Assembly: GCF_002803515.1 (NCBI RefSeq)
Contig: NZ_PHQX01000001.1
Coordinates: 1 to 64,000, forward strand
From: Stenotrophomonas lactitubi
Lineage (GTDB): Bacteria > Pseudomonadota > Gammaproteobacteria > Xanthomonadales > Xanthomonadaceae
Direction of reading: 5' to 3'
Length of the DNA: 64,000 nucleotides
The position numbers were made by a program, and so were the translations under genes. The notes below the pieces were generated by a model. The model was not told the origin of the DNA. It ran no database searches and saw nothing but the letters and a program-made list of their open reading frames with translations. This document shows positions 55,806 to 63,893 of the stretch, in pieces. The number at the start of each line of letters is the position of its first letter. The stretch's first letter is position 1.

Positions 55806-55846
55806 GGGGTCAGATCCATTTTCCTGTGGAAAACGGATCTGATCCC
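55806..55846. repeat. 19-base-pair hairpin between C1 and C2
   Basis: GGGGTCAGATCC continuing to 55824 pairs with the segment 55828-55846 (ending GATCTGATCCC) around a TGT loop, with two imperfect positions. The GGGGTCAGATCC type of palindrome is a separate repeat family from SMAG. It is probably a dispersed element, but only one copy was seen in this window. Confidence 0.65.
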
Positions 55847-55882
55847 AAGAGTCGTTCCGACGGTTCGCGGAAAACTGTCGAA

Positions 55883-55984
55883 GGCGGGGTGGGTCCGGTT
55901 GCGGGGGTGTCCGCGGCATGGATGCCGCGGCCAAGCCCCCAGGGACGGGTTTACGGCGTCCCCCGCAACCGGACCCATCCCGCC
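55883..55984 (-). repeat. Structured element C2 (class 1 arms)
   Basis: The arm at 55883-55907 is identical to the corresponding arms of A1 and B2. The other arm at 55960-55984 differs from perfect pairing at one wobble position, and that position differs from the one altered in B2. The 52-base core is identical to that of B2. CTGTCGAA precedes it. Confidence 0.87.
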
Positions 55985-56109
55985 ATCCCACGGAATTCCC
56001 GCGGTTGCTGTTGCTTCGGCTTCGGCTTCGGCTTCGGCGGGTGCCGGGTGCAACCCGGCCGACACCCACCCGATGCTACGCTGTGGCCACCGACAACCAC
56101 GGAGGCGGG

Positions 56110-56964
56110 ATGGGGGCGATCGTGTTGTTGCCGCTCGGCGTGGACGACGCGGTGCTTGACCGCTGCCTGGCCGCGCTCGATGCCGGTACCGCAGCGGGGA
56201 CATCGATCTGGCTGGGCGATGACGCGCAAGCCGGGCCACGTGCACAAGCGGTGGTCGAACACTGGCTGGCACATACGCCGCTGCAGGCCGAATACACCCG
56301 CCGCGCCAGACCCCTCGGCGAGGTCGCCCATCTGGACGAAATGCTGCGTGCCTGCGACGGCCTGGACGTCGCGGTGCTGGCCCCGGACAGCGTGCCTGCA
56401 CCGGGATGGCTGCAGCAGTTGCAGGCCACCTTCGCTCGTGACGCCGCCATCGCCACCGCCACGCCGTGGTGCAATGTGGGCGAAACCGCTGCCTGGCCGC
56501 GGCTGGGTGAACTCAACCCCGAACCGAGCGACCCGGCGCTGTTGGCCCACGTCTGCGCGGCGCTGCCGACCCTGCATCCTGAACTCCCCTCGGCAGTCAC
56601 TCATGCGGTGCTGGTGCGCGCCAATGCGCGGCGGCGCGCCGGTGGCCTGGATGCAGAAAGCTACCTGGGCTGGAACGCGGCGCTGGTCGATCTGAGCCTG
56701 CGCATGGCCGGCCTCGGCTGGCGCAACGTGTTGTGCGAAAACGCCTTCGTCAGCCGTGCCAGTGAAGCGCCCAGCCGCGACGGCGATCTGGAGGCATTGG
56801 CCGCGCGCTGGCCGGGCTGGGTACCGCGGCTGGCTGACTTCCTGATGCATGATCCGCTGCACGCGCTGCGCCAGGACCTGCAGCACAACCTGCAGCAGGC
56901 GATAATGCCGCGCGGGCAGGGCGACCTGTTCGTCCCGCCATCACCGCTGGAGCCGCCTGTTTGA
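56110..56964 (+). CDS. Glycosyltransferase-like protein, GT2-related
   Basis: This 284-residue protein is probably a glycosyltransferase of GT-A type, but is only weakly recognisable. LDVAVLAPDSVPAPGWLQQL matches the position of the DxD-containing stretch in family 2 enzymes, with Pro-Asp-Ser in place of a clear DxD. YLGWNAALVDLSLRMAGLGW and NVLCENAFVSR resemble the acceptor-side region. I start at ATG 56110, directly after GGAGGCGGG; the open frame upstream is repeat DNA. Its stop overlaps the start of the next glycosyltransferase gene, so the two probably work together in surface glycan synthesis. It could be an inactive or accessory partner. Confidence 0.65.
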   Translation: MGAIVLLPLGVDDAVLDRCLAALDAGTAAGTSIWLGDDAQAGPRAQAVVEHWLAHTPLQAEYTRRARPLGEVAHLDEMLRACDGLDVAVLAPDSVPAPGWLQQLQATFARDAAIATATPWCNVGETAAWPRLGELNPEPSDPALLAHVCAALPTLHPELPSAVTHAVLVRANARRRAGGLDAESYLGWNAALVDLSLRMAGLGWRNVLCENAFVSRASEAPSRDGDLEALAARWPGWVPRLADFLMHDPLHALRQDLQHNLQQAIMPRGQGDLFVPPSPLEPPV

Positions 56965-57800
56965 ATTCCGCCATTGCCGCCATCGTCGTCACCTACCAGA
57001 GCGGCAGCACCATCGATGCCTGCCTGTCGCGACTGCGCCAGGCGCAGGACGTGGCCGAGATCCGGGTGATCGACAACGGTTCGCTGGATGACACCCTGGA
57101 AGTCATACAGCGCCACGCCAGCCACGATCCGCGCGTGCGTTTCATTGCCAACCCGGACAATCCCGGTTTCGCCGCAGCCAACAACCAGGGCGCTGCTGAT
57201 TCACGCAGCCCGTGGCTGGCCTTCATCAATCCCGACCTGATGGTCGAAATCGATACCCTCGCCGCACTGCGTGACCGCGCCGGTGCGGTGGGCGACAGTC
57301 TGCTGGGTGTGGAGCAGGTGGACGAGCACGGCCAGGCCGATGACGCGGTAAGGCGTCGTGATCCGGACTTCCTCGCCATGCTGCGCTCGCCCGGGCGCGG
57401 CGCGCGGTTGGCCATTGCCGGCGACCCGGTGCAGCCGTTGCAGCAGGTACCGGCGTTGTCCGGTGCGCTGCTGCTGATGCCGCGCGCCTTGTTTGATCGC
57501 ATCGGCGGCTGGGATGCCGGTTACCGGCTGCATGCCGAAGACCTGGACCTGTGCCGCCGCGTGCGTGATGCCGGTGGCGTGGTCGCCATCGCCAACGACC
57601 TGAAGGTGACCCATGTGCGCGGGGTGTCCAGCCGTTCGCGGCCGTTCTTCGTGGAATGGCACAAGCATCGCGGGCTGTGGCGCTACTTCAGCAAGTTCGA
57701 AGGGCCGCAGCGGTCGTTGCCGGTGCGGGTGGCAGTGTGGGGCGCGATCTGGGCCCACGCGCTGGTGCAGGTACCGAGGCTGCTGCGCAGGTCGCTGTAA
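56961..57800 (+). CDS. Family 2 glycosyltransferase, rhamnosyltransferase-like
   Basis: This 279-residue GT2 enzyme resembles WbbL-type rhamnosyltransferases of lipopolysaccharide synthesis. The nucleotide-sugar fold is plain: IAAIVVTYQSGSTIDACLSR, IRVIDNGSLDDTLEV, NPGFAAANNQGA, and the metal motif INPDLMVEIDTL. The acceptor part has GGWDAGYRLHAEDLDLCRRV with the ED base. It starts at TTG 56961, overlapping the previous stop as TTGA, an unusual start that fits translational coupling. The donor and acceptor sugars are not evident. Confidence 0.85.
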   Translation: MNSAIAAIVVTYQSGSTIDACLSRLRQAQDVAEIRVIDNGSLDDTLEVIQRHASHDPRVRFIANPDNPGFAAANNQGAADSRSPWLAFINPDLMVEIDTLAALRDRAGAVGDSLLGVEQVDEHGQADDAVRRRDPDFLAMLRSPGRGARLAIAGDPVQPLQQVPALSGALLLMPRALFDRIGGWDAGYRLHAEDLDLCRRVRDAGGVVAIANDLKVTHVRGVSSRSRPFFVEWHKHRGLWRYFSKFEGPQRSLPVRVAVWGAIWAHALVQVPRLLRRSL

Positions 57801-57816
57801 CCCGCTGCGTCAGGAT

Positions 57817-57840
57817 CATCCACGCATGGCGTGGATCTAC
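57817..57840 (-). repeat. SMAG palindrome, ATCCACGC class
   Basis: ATCCACGCATGGCGTGGAT followed by CTAC, so GTAG-first on the minus strand. It lies between the glycosyltransferase stop and pncB. A second, weaker palindrome (GAGCCACGCCGTGCGATAGGGCTC) follows at about 57845-57868. Confidence 0.82.
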
Positions 57841-57917
57841 TGCAGAGCCACGCCGTGCGATAGGGCTCCACCTCCCCGCGGACCCCGGTTCACCCCTACA
57901 GGCGCATAATTCCAGCC

Positions 57918-59105
57918 ATGCCTATCATCCAGTCCCTGCTCGACACCGACCTGTACAAGTTCACCATGATGCAGGCGGTGCTGCACCAGCACCCCGGCGC
58001 GCAGGTTCAATACCGTTTCAAATGCCGCACACCTGGTATCGAGCTGGCCCGCTTCATCGACCAGATCGATGAGGAGATCGACCACCTGTGCAGCCTGCGC
58101 TTCAGCAATGAAGAGCTGGACTACATGCGCGGCCTGCGCTTCGTGAAGCCGGATTTCGCCGACTTCCTCGGCCTGTTCCACCTGGATCGCAAGTACATCC
58201 AGCTGCGTGCGTCGAAGACGGTGCCTGGTGAGATCGAGCTGGATATCACCGGTCCGTGGTTGCACACCATCCTGTTCGAAGTGCCGCTGCTGGCGATCAT
58301 CAACGAAGTCTGGTTCCGCAACACCACCACGGCGGATTTCGCCGAAGGCGAACGCCGGCTGCAGGCCAAGGCCGCGCTGCTGCGCGATACCCCCGGCTTC
58401 GAACAGTGCCGCATCGCCGACTACGGCAGCCGCCGCCGCTATTCGCGCGACTGGCATGCGCGCCTGCTGCCGCTGCTGCGCGACGCGCTGGGCCCGCAGC
58501 TGGTCGGCACCAGCAACGTGCACTTCGCCCGCCTGTACGGCATGACCCCGCACGGCACCATGGCCCACGAATACCTGCAGGCATTCCAGGCGCTGGGTCC
58601 GCGCCTGCGCGATTCGCAGGTGGCGGCACTGGAATCGTGGGCGCGCGAGTACCGCGGCGACCTCGGCATCGCGCTGTCCGACGTGGTCGGGCTGGATGCG
58701 TTCCTGCGCGACTTCGACATGTATTTCTGCAAGCTGTTCGATGGCGTGCGCCATGATTCCGGCGACCCGTTCGACTGGGGCGACCGCATGCTGGCCCACT
58801 TCCAGCAGCGCCGCGTCGACGCGCGCAGCAAGGTGCTGGTGTTCAGCGATGGGCTCGACATCACCAAGGTGATGCGCCTGTACGACTACTTCCGCGGCCG
58901 CTGCCAGGTGGCGTTCGGCGTGGGTACCCATCTGACCAACGATCTGGGGCCGACCCCGCTCAACATCGTCATCAAGATGGTCCGCTGCAATGGCCAGCCG
59001 GTGGCCAAGCTCAGTGACTCACCGGGCAAGAGCATGTGCGATGACCCGGGTTACCTGTCCTACCTGCGGCAGGTGTTCGAACTGCCGGACCCGGTTCAGG
59101 GGTAG
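57918..59105 (+). CDS. pncB: Nicotinate phosphoribosyltransferase
   Basis: This 395-residue enzyme of NAD salvage makes nicotinate mononucleotide from nicotinate and PRPP. It begins [20 protein letters not shown], as in E. coli PncB (400 residues). The family segments [38 protein letters not shown] and [18 protein letters not shown], the last two around the phosphate-binding site, are all present. The catalytic His is in TPHGT. The 3' end overlaps the end of the convergent pilin-like gene by ten bases. Confidence 0.95.
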   Translation: MPIIQSLLDTDLYKFTMMQAVLHQHPGAQVQYRFKCRTPGIELARFIDQIDEEIDHLCSLRFSNEELDYMRGLRFVKPDFADFLGLFHLDRKYIQLRASKTVPGEIELDITGPWLHTILFEVPLLAIINEVWFRNTTTADFAEGERRLQAKAALLRDTPGFEQCRIADYGSRRRYSRDWHARLLPLLRDALGPQLVGTSNVHFARLYGMTPHGTMAHEYLQAFQALGPRLRDSQVAALESWAREYRGDLGIALSDVVGLDAFLRDFDMYFCKLFDGVRHDSGDPFDWGDRMLAHFQQRRVDARSKVLVFSDGLDITKVMRLYDYFRGRCQVAFGVGTHLTNDLGPTPLNIVIKMVRCNGQPVAKLSDSPGKSMCDDPGYLSYLRQVFELPDPVQG

Positions 59106-59461
59106 TCGACCACCACCAGATAGGCGCCTCGCAGCGGTTGGCGCTGGGAGGCTTCCAGGCGATAGCGCTCGGAGAACGACAGGTCGCCGGCACGCATCGT
59201 GCGTGCGGCCACGGCCAGCTGCTGGCCATGGCGGCCGCCTTCGCGCAGCGTTGCCGTTTCACCTTCGCCCAGCGCCGTCACCGCCACCTTGGCGCCCTTG
59301 GCCGACGGCGGGCACGCTTCCAGGCTCAGCTCCTGCTGGGACAGGCGCGTCGTGCAGCCGGGATCGACGATGCGACCGCTGAAGCGGACGCTTCCGCTGC
59401 TGGCCTGGGCCAGTGCGCTGACGGACATCAAGGCCACGCACAGCAGGATCGAGCTCTTCAT
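59096..59461 (-). CDS. Secreted pilin-like protein of the type 1 fimbrial family
   Basis: This encodes a 121-residue exported protein. A signal peptide ([20 protein letters not shown]) is followed by [20 protein letters not shown], which resembles the N-terminal strand and first Cys of chaperone-usher pilins. A second Cys lies in [10 protein letters not shown], and the C terminus [12 protein letters not shown] looks like the final beta strand. It is much shorter than the 179-residue pilin next door. It is divergent from the fimbrial operon across 421 bases and may be a minor subunit or a decayed relative. I start at ATG 59461, with AAGAGC-type weak ribosome-binding sequence. Confidence 0.7.
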   Translation of the reverse strand: MKSSILLCVALMSVSALAQASSGSVRFSGRIVDPGCTTRLSQQELSLEACPPSAKGAKVAVTALGEGETATLREGGRHGQQLAVAARTMRAGDLSFSERYRLEASQRQPLRGAYLVVVDYP

Positions 59462-59882
59462 GACACGTTCTCTGGTTCGGTGTGTCCTAGTTAGCGACAA
59501 CCGCGAACAGTCATTGATAGGCAGTGTTTCGTTCTGCTAGGGCCATCACCCGAGAAGGGTGATGCGCGTCAAATAACGCCGTTTTTACCTGCAAACGCGG
59601 TCGACGATCGAGTGCCATTTGCGTCGCACGCTAAGCCTGCCTTGGCTTCCCGGGCATCCTCCATTTTTGAGCTATCACGTCAATTTATTGGCGTCAAGAT
59701 GTTGTGTTCATAAAAAATTATGAGAACTGGGTCACATTTATGCATATACTTGCGTCACGGATTCAGGGAGAGGTACGTCCGAATCCGGCGACAGGTGAGA
59801 CGCAAGGAAGGGTCCGATGCCCGGCAGTGCTCCTTGCTTCCTCCTCTACTTTCCATCTCTTCAGTAGGGTTAGGTACAAGCA
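59462..59882. promoter_or_regulatory. AT-rich divergent control region of the fimbrial operon
   Basis: This 421-base region has no gene and is the lowest-GC stretch of the window, above all at 59640-59760. GTTCATAA and TTATGAGAAC at about 59706-59727 form an imperfect inverted repeat. A -10-like TATACT is at 59744-59749 with no matching -35 box, which suggests activator control. A nested inverted repeat follows: CTTGCGTC (59748-59755) with GACGCAAG (59798-59805), and inside it CGGATTC (59757-59763) with GAATCCG (59780-59786). AAGGAAGG lies in the leader. The region is a good candidate for H-NS silencing or a regulator site. Confidence 0.55.
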
Positions 59883-60422
59883 ATGCACAAGATCAAATTC
59901 ATCGCGGTTCTGATGCTGGCTGCCGCTCCGCTGGCCGCCAATGCTGCCGACGGCACCATCACCTTCAACGGCAAGGTCACCGACAAGACCTGCACCATCT
60001 CGACCCCGGGTGGCAAGGACTTCTCTGTCAACCTGCCGACCGTGTCCAAGAGCACCCTGGCTGCCGCCGGTGCCGTCGCTGGTCGTACCCCGTTCGCGAT
60101 CAACCTGACCAAGTGCAGCGCCGGCAACGTCGCTACCTACTTCGAGCCGGGTTCGACCGTTGACTTCAACAGCGGCCGCCTGAACAACCAGGCTGCGGCC
60201 AATGCTGCCGGCAACGTGCAGCTGCAGCTGCTGGGCTCGAACAACCAGTTCCTGCCGGTCAAGGCCTCGGGCGCCAACCAGGCCCAGGACAACTCGCAGT
60301 GGGTGACCGTTGCTGCCGATGGCACCGCCAACCTGAACTACTACGCTGAGTACTACGCGACCGCCGCCGCGACTGCCGGTGAAGTCACCAGCAACGTCAA
60401 GTACACGATCATCTACAACTGA
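59883..60422 (+). CDS. smf-1: Major fimbrial subunit, SMF-1-like
   Basis: This 179-residue pilin of the chaperone-usher class is probably the SMF-1 fimbrillin of S. maltophilia, linked to adherence and biofilm. A signal peptide ends near residue 21 (LAANA). The mature protein opens ADGTITFNGKVTDKTCTIST, the N-terminal extension and first Cys, with the second Cys in NLTKCSAGN. It ends in NVKYTIIYN, the penultimate-Tyr beta-zipper pattern of type 1 pilins. Codon choice looks highly biased, as for an abundant protein. A hairpin between this gene and the chaperone gene may lower downstream expression. Confidence 0.9.
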   Translation: MHKIKFIAVLMLAAAPLAANAADGTITFNGKVTDKTCTISTPGGKDFSVNLPTVSKSTLAAAGAVAGRTPFAINLTKCSAGNVATYFEPGSTVDFNSGRLNNQAAANAAGNVQLQLLGSNNQFLPVKASGANQAQDNSQWVTVAADGTANLNYYAEYYATAAATAGEVTSNVKYTIIYN

Positions 60423-60440
60423 TCGTAGCCGTACCCGCAT

Positions 60441-60462
60441 TGGCCGGCGTACGCGCCGGCCA
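60441..60462 (+). other. Intercistronic hairpin after the pilin gene
   Basis: TGGCCGGCG at 60441-60449 is perfectly complementary to CGCCGGCCA at 60454-60462 around TACG. There is no T tract. Such a hairpin may act as partial terminator or 3' stabiliser, giving more pilin than chaperone and usher mRNA. Confidence 0.65.
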
Positions 60463-60507
60463 GTGCTTCGCGGCCCCTGGCCACACATCTCGAGCGTAGT
60501 AATTCCG

Positions 60508-61236
60508 ATGAAAGCAATCTTTCCCCGGGCGCTGCTGCTGGCAGCGTTCACGCTGCCCTTCTGCCAGAACGCTCTGGCCGGCGTGGTGGTCAATGGCACG
60601 CGAGTGATCTACCCGGCGCAATCGCGCGAAGTCACCGTGCAGGTCGACAACGTGGGCGACTCGCCCGCGCTGGTGCAGGCGTGGGTCGACAGTGGCGACG
60701 CCAACCAGACCGCTGATACCAGTGATGCACCGTTCGTGCTGACGCCGCCGATCAGCCGTGTCGAGCCCGGTCGCAGCCAGGCGCTGCGCCTGATCTTCTC
60801 TGGCGCGCAGCTGCCGACCGACCACGAATCGGTGTTCTGGCTCAACGTGCTGGATGTGCCGCCGTCGCCGGAAAGCGCCGACAGTGGCGAACAGAACTAC
60901 CTGCAGGTCGCGTTTCGTTCGCGCCTCAAGCTTTTTTACCGGCCGCAGGGCCTGAAGGGCGTCGCCAACGACGCGCCTGCAGCACTGCGCTGGACCCGCA
61001 GCGGTGATCGCCTGCGGGTGGAAAACCCCAGTCCCTTCCACGTGACCCTGGCTGAAGTGCATGCCGTGACCGGCAGCGGCGAACGGCCGGTCGAAGAGCA
61101 GGGAAAGATGGTTGCACCGAAGCAGAGCCTCGATTTCGCGGCTCCGGCCGGCATCGAGCAGGTCCGCTTCATCACCATCAACGACTACGGCGGCCGGGTC
61201 GAACACACGATCCGCCTGTCCGCTACCGGGGGCTGA
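60508..61236 (+). CDS. Periplasmic fimbrial chaperone
   Basis: This 242-residue PapD-like chaperone folds pilins and delivers them to the usher. The signal peptide ends near FCQNALA, and the mature protein starts GVVVNGTRVIYPAQSREVTV, with the strand holding the conserved Arg. PISRVEPGRSQALRLIFSG supplies the G1-side Lys/Arg zone. FWLNVLDVPP and NYLQVAFRSRLKLFYRP are the family signature. ATG 60508 begins the leader; the longer frame would run back into the pilin gene. It is 85 bases after the pilin stop. Confidence 0.93.
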   Translation: MKAIFPRALLLAAFTLPFCQNALAGVVVNGTRVIYPAQSREVTVQVDNVGDSPALVQAWVDSGDANQTADTSDAPFVLTPPISRVEPGRSQALRLIFSGAQLPTDHESVFWLNVLDVPPSPESADSGEQNYLQVAFRSRLKLFYRPQGLKGVANDAPAALRWTRSGDRLRVENPSPFHVTLAEVHAVTGSGERPVEEQGKMVAPKQSLDFAAPAGIEQVRFITINDYGGRVEHTIRLSATGG

Positions 61237-61307
61237 AAGCGCCGCGTGGGCCATTGGCCTGCGCATCCCGCAACTGCCGCCGTGCGGCGAATTGAAGGAA
61301 TGTCAGT

Positions 61308-63893
61308 GTGATCGGAAACAGATTGACATTGTCGATCCATCAGGCGCTTTGCCTGTTGGCTGCTGGCGTCGCCTGCCCAGGATGGGCACTGGCTGCACCG
61401 GCCAATCTCGGCGAACAAGCGCTGATGGCGCAAAGCGGTGCGGCAACGGCGCGTGCGCCGGAACAGGCGCAGTTCAATTCCAGCTTCCTGTCTGGCCAGG
61501 CCAAGCAGGTCGACCTGGCAGCGTTCTCCAATGGCAACCCGATGGTTGCCGGCAACTACCGAGTCGACGTCTACGTCAACGGCGCATGGCAGGGCCGCCG
61601 CGATCTGCAGTTCAAGGCAGATGCGCAGGGCCGTGTCGATGCCTGCCTGGATGTCGCGACGCTGGAAGAGCTGGGCGTGGACAGCGAAGCGGTCCTGCTC
61701 CAGCAGGATCCGTCCGCAGCGCTGGACAAGAGCACCTGTGTGCCGGTGCAGCAGCGCATGGCCAACGCCTACGGTACCTATGACAGCGGCAACCTGCGCT
61801 ACGACCTCAGCATCCCGCAGGCGTTCATGCGCCGCGAAGCACGAGGCTACGTCAATCCCGCACTGTGGGACCGCGGCATCAATGCCGGTTTCGTTGGCTA
61901 CAGCTTCAACGCGATCGACAGTGACAGCCGCACCGACGGTGGCAACCGCAACCGCAGCGCCTACCTGGGCCTCAACGCAGGCTTGAACCTGGGCGGCTGG
62001 CAGTTCCGCCACGATTCCAACCTGACCTGGAACGAAGGCGACGGCCGTCATTGGCAGAGCATCGCCACCTATGCGCAGCGCGGTATTCCGCAGGTGCGCG
62101 GCATGCTCACCCTGGGTGAGGCCTACACCAGCGGCGAGCTGTTCGATTCGATCGGCTACCGCGGTGCCAGCCTGGCCAGCGACGATCGCATGCTGCCCGA
62201 TTCGCTGCGCGGTTACGCGCCGATCGTGCGTGGCATCGCCGAGACCAATGCGCGCGTCGAAGTGCGCCAGAACCAGCAGCTGATCTATTCGGCCTCGGTG
62301 TCGCCGGGCAACTTCGTGATCGACGACCTGTACCCGACCGGTTACGGCGGCGACCTGGAAGTGAGCGTGGTCGAAGCCGATGGCCGTCGCCGCGAGTTCA
62401 AGGTTCCGTTCGGTTCGGTGCCGCAGATGCTGCGCGCCGGTGTATCCCGCTATGCGATTACTGCCGGCCAGGTCCGCAACAAGCAGCTGCGCGATGAGCC
62501 GTGGCTGATGCAGGGCACCTATCAGCGCGGCATCGGCAACCAGCTGACCCTGTACGGTGGCAGCGCGTTGAGCGATGGCTACCTCTCGCTGCTGTACGGT
62601 ATCGGCGTGTCCACGCCGCTGGGTGCCTTCGCCGCTGATGTCACCCATGCCCGTACCTCGTTCGATCATTACGGCAACAGCACCGGCGCCAGCGTGCGCC
62701 TGAGCTACAGCAACATGATCGGCGAGACCGGCACCAACCTGACCCTGGCTGCTTACCGCTATTCCACTGAAGGCTTCTACAGCCTGCAGGATGCGCTGTA
62801 TGCACGCGACGCCGATGATCGTGGCATCGATCCGAGCACCCGCGGCCGCCAGCGCAGCCAGTTCCAGCTGACCCTGAACCAGCCGCTCGGCCGTCGCTGG
62901 GGCGCGCTGTACGTGACCGGCTCGGTGCGTGACTTCTATGATCGCCCCGGTACTGCCAAGCAGTACCAGGTGGGCTACAACAACGCCTGGCGCTCGGTGA
63001 ACTTCGGTTTCTCCGCACTGCGTACCGAAGAAGGTGCGCTGGGCCGTTCCGATACCCAGTACCTGTTGTCGATGAGCGTGCCGCTGGGCCGCGGAACCCG
63101 CCCGGTCTCGCTCAGTGCCGATGTCGGTGTGCGCGAACGCGGTGGCTACGACAGCAGTCGCGTAGGCATCACCGGCGCCGCAGGCGTGGACAACAACTTC
63201 AGCTACGGTGTGGCCCTGTCCGATACCCGCGACGGTGGCACCACCGCCGTCGGCAATGCCGAGTACCGCAGCCGCTACACCGCTTTGAACGCGACCTACG
63301 GCCATTCGCGTGACTTCCGCCAGGCATCGTTCGGTGCCAACGGCAGCCTGGTCATGCACCCGGGTGGCGTCACCTTCACCCCGCAGCGCGGTGAAACCAT
63401 GGTGCTCGTCGAGGCACCGGGTGCACGTGATGCCATGGTCAGCAACGCGCCTGGCCTGCGCATCGATGGTCGCGGTTACGCCGTGGTGCCCTACGTGTCG
63501 CCGTATCGTCTCAACACCGTGACCCTGGACCCGCAGGGCATGGCTCACGATGTCGAGCTGGAAAGCAGCAGCCAGTCGATCGCTCCGTTCGCCGGTGCCA
63601 TCAGCTACCTGCGCTTCGACACCCGCAAGGGCAACGCGTTGCTGATCCAGGTGCGCAACGCCGACGGCCGCACGCTGCCGTTCGGCGCGCAGGTCAAGGA
63701 CGAAACTGGCCAGCCGGTGGGCATGGTCAGCCAGGGCGGCCGCCTGTACGTGCGCAGCGAGAAGAACCAGGGCAGCCTGCAGGTTGAATGGGGCTCCGGT
63801 GCTGACCAGCGCTGCACGGTTGATTACCAGGTACCGGCGGGCGCCGATGCGTCCAAGACCGGCTTCATCCCGCTGGAGGCAGCATGCCGATGA
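61308..63893 (+). CDS. Outer-membrane fimbrial usher
   Basis: This 861-residue FimD/PapC-type usher is the outer-membrane pore that assembles the fimbria. It starts at GTG 61308, with AAGGAA upstream. After the signal peptide comes the N-terminal chaperone-binding domain (FNSSFLSGQAKQVDLAAFSN) with a Cys pair. The 24-strand barrel includes RGYAPIVRGIAETNARVEVR, FVIDDLYPTGYGGDLEVSVV and the plug region. C-terminal domains carry PYRLNTVTLDPQGMAHDVEL and end with QRCTVDYQVP. The stop overlaps the following gene. Confidence 0.94.
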   Translation: MIGNRLTLSIHQALCLLAAGVACPGWALAAPANLGEQALMAQSGAATARAPEQAQFNSSFLSGQAKQVDLAAFSNGNPMVAGNYRVDVYVNGAWQGRRDLQFKADAQGRVDACLDVATLEELGVDSEAVLLQQDPSAALDKSTCVPVQQRMANAYGTYDSGNLRYDLSIPQAFMRREARGYVNPALWDRGINAGFVGYSFNAIDSDSRTDGGNRNRSAYLGLNAGLNLGGWQFRHDSNLTWNEGDGRHWQSIATYAQRGIPQVRGMLTLGEAYTSGELFDSIGYRGASLASDDRMLPDSLRGYAPIVRGIAETNARVEVRQNQQLIYSASVSPGNFVIDDLYPTGYGGDLEVSVVEADGRRREFKVPFGSVPQMLRAGVSRYAITAGQVRNKQLRDEPWLMQGTYQRGIGNQLTLYGGSALSDGYLSLLYGIGVSTPLGAFAADVTHARTSFDHYGNSTGASVRLSYSNMIGETGTNLTLAAYRYSTEGFYSLQDALYARDADDRGIDPSTRGRQRSQFQLTLNQPLGRRWGALYVTGSVRDFYDRPGTAKQYQVGYNNAWRSVNFGFSALRTEEGALGRSDTQYLLSMSVPLGRGTRPVSLSADVGVRERGGYDSSRVGITGAAGVDNNFSYGVALSDTRDGGTTAVGNAEYRSRYTALNATYGHSRDFRQASFGANGSLVMHPGGVTFTPQRGETMVLVEAPGARDAMVSNAPGLRIDGRGYAVVPYVSPYRLNTVTLDPQGMAHDVELESSSQSIAPFAGAISYLRFDTRKGNALLIQVRNADGRTLPFGAQVKDETGQPVGMVSQGGRLYVRSEKNQGSLQVEWGSGADQRCTVDYQVPAGADASKTGFIPLEAACR

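Larger units (their letters stand above)
55541..56060. repeat. Composite intergenic repeat locus C
   Basis: This fills the 577-base gap after gspD. In order it has the REP hairpin GGCCGGGCTGCGCCCGGCAC (55541-55560), a (GAAGCC)n then (GCAACA)n linker (about 55562-55612), structured element C1 (55629-55730, plus) and a SMAG palindrome (55753-55778). A 19-base-pair hairpin (55806-55846), structured element C2 (55883-55984, minus), a GTTGCT/TCGGCT-repeat linker and a REP hairpin in reverse orientation (56041-56060) follow. The mirror layout matches locus A. Confidence 0.88.
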
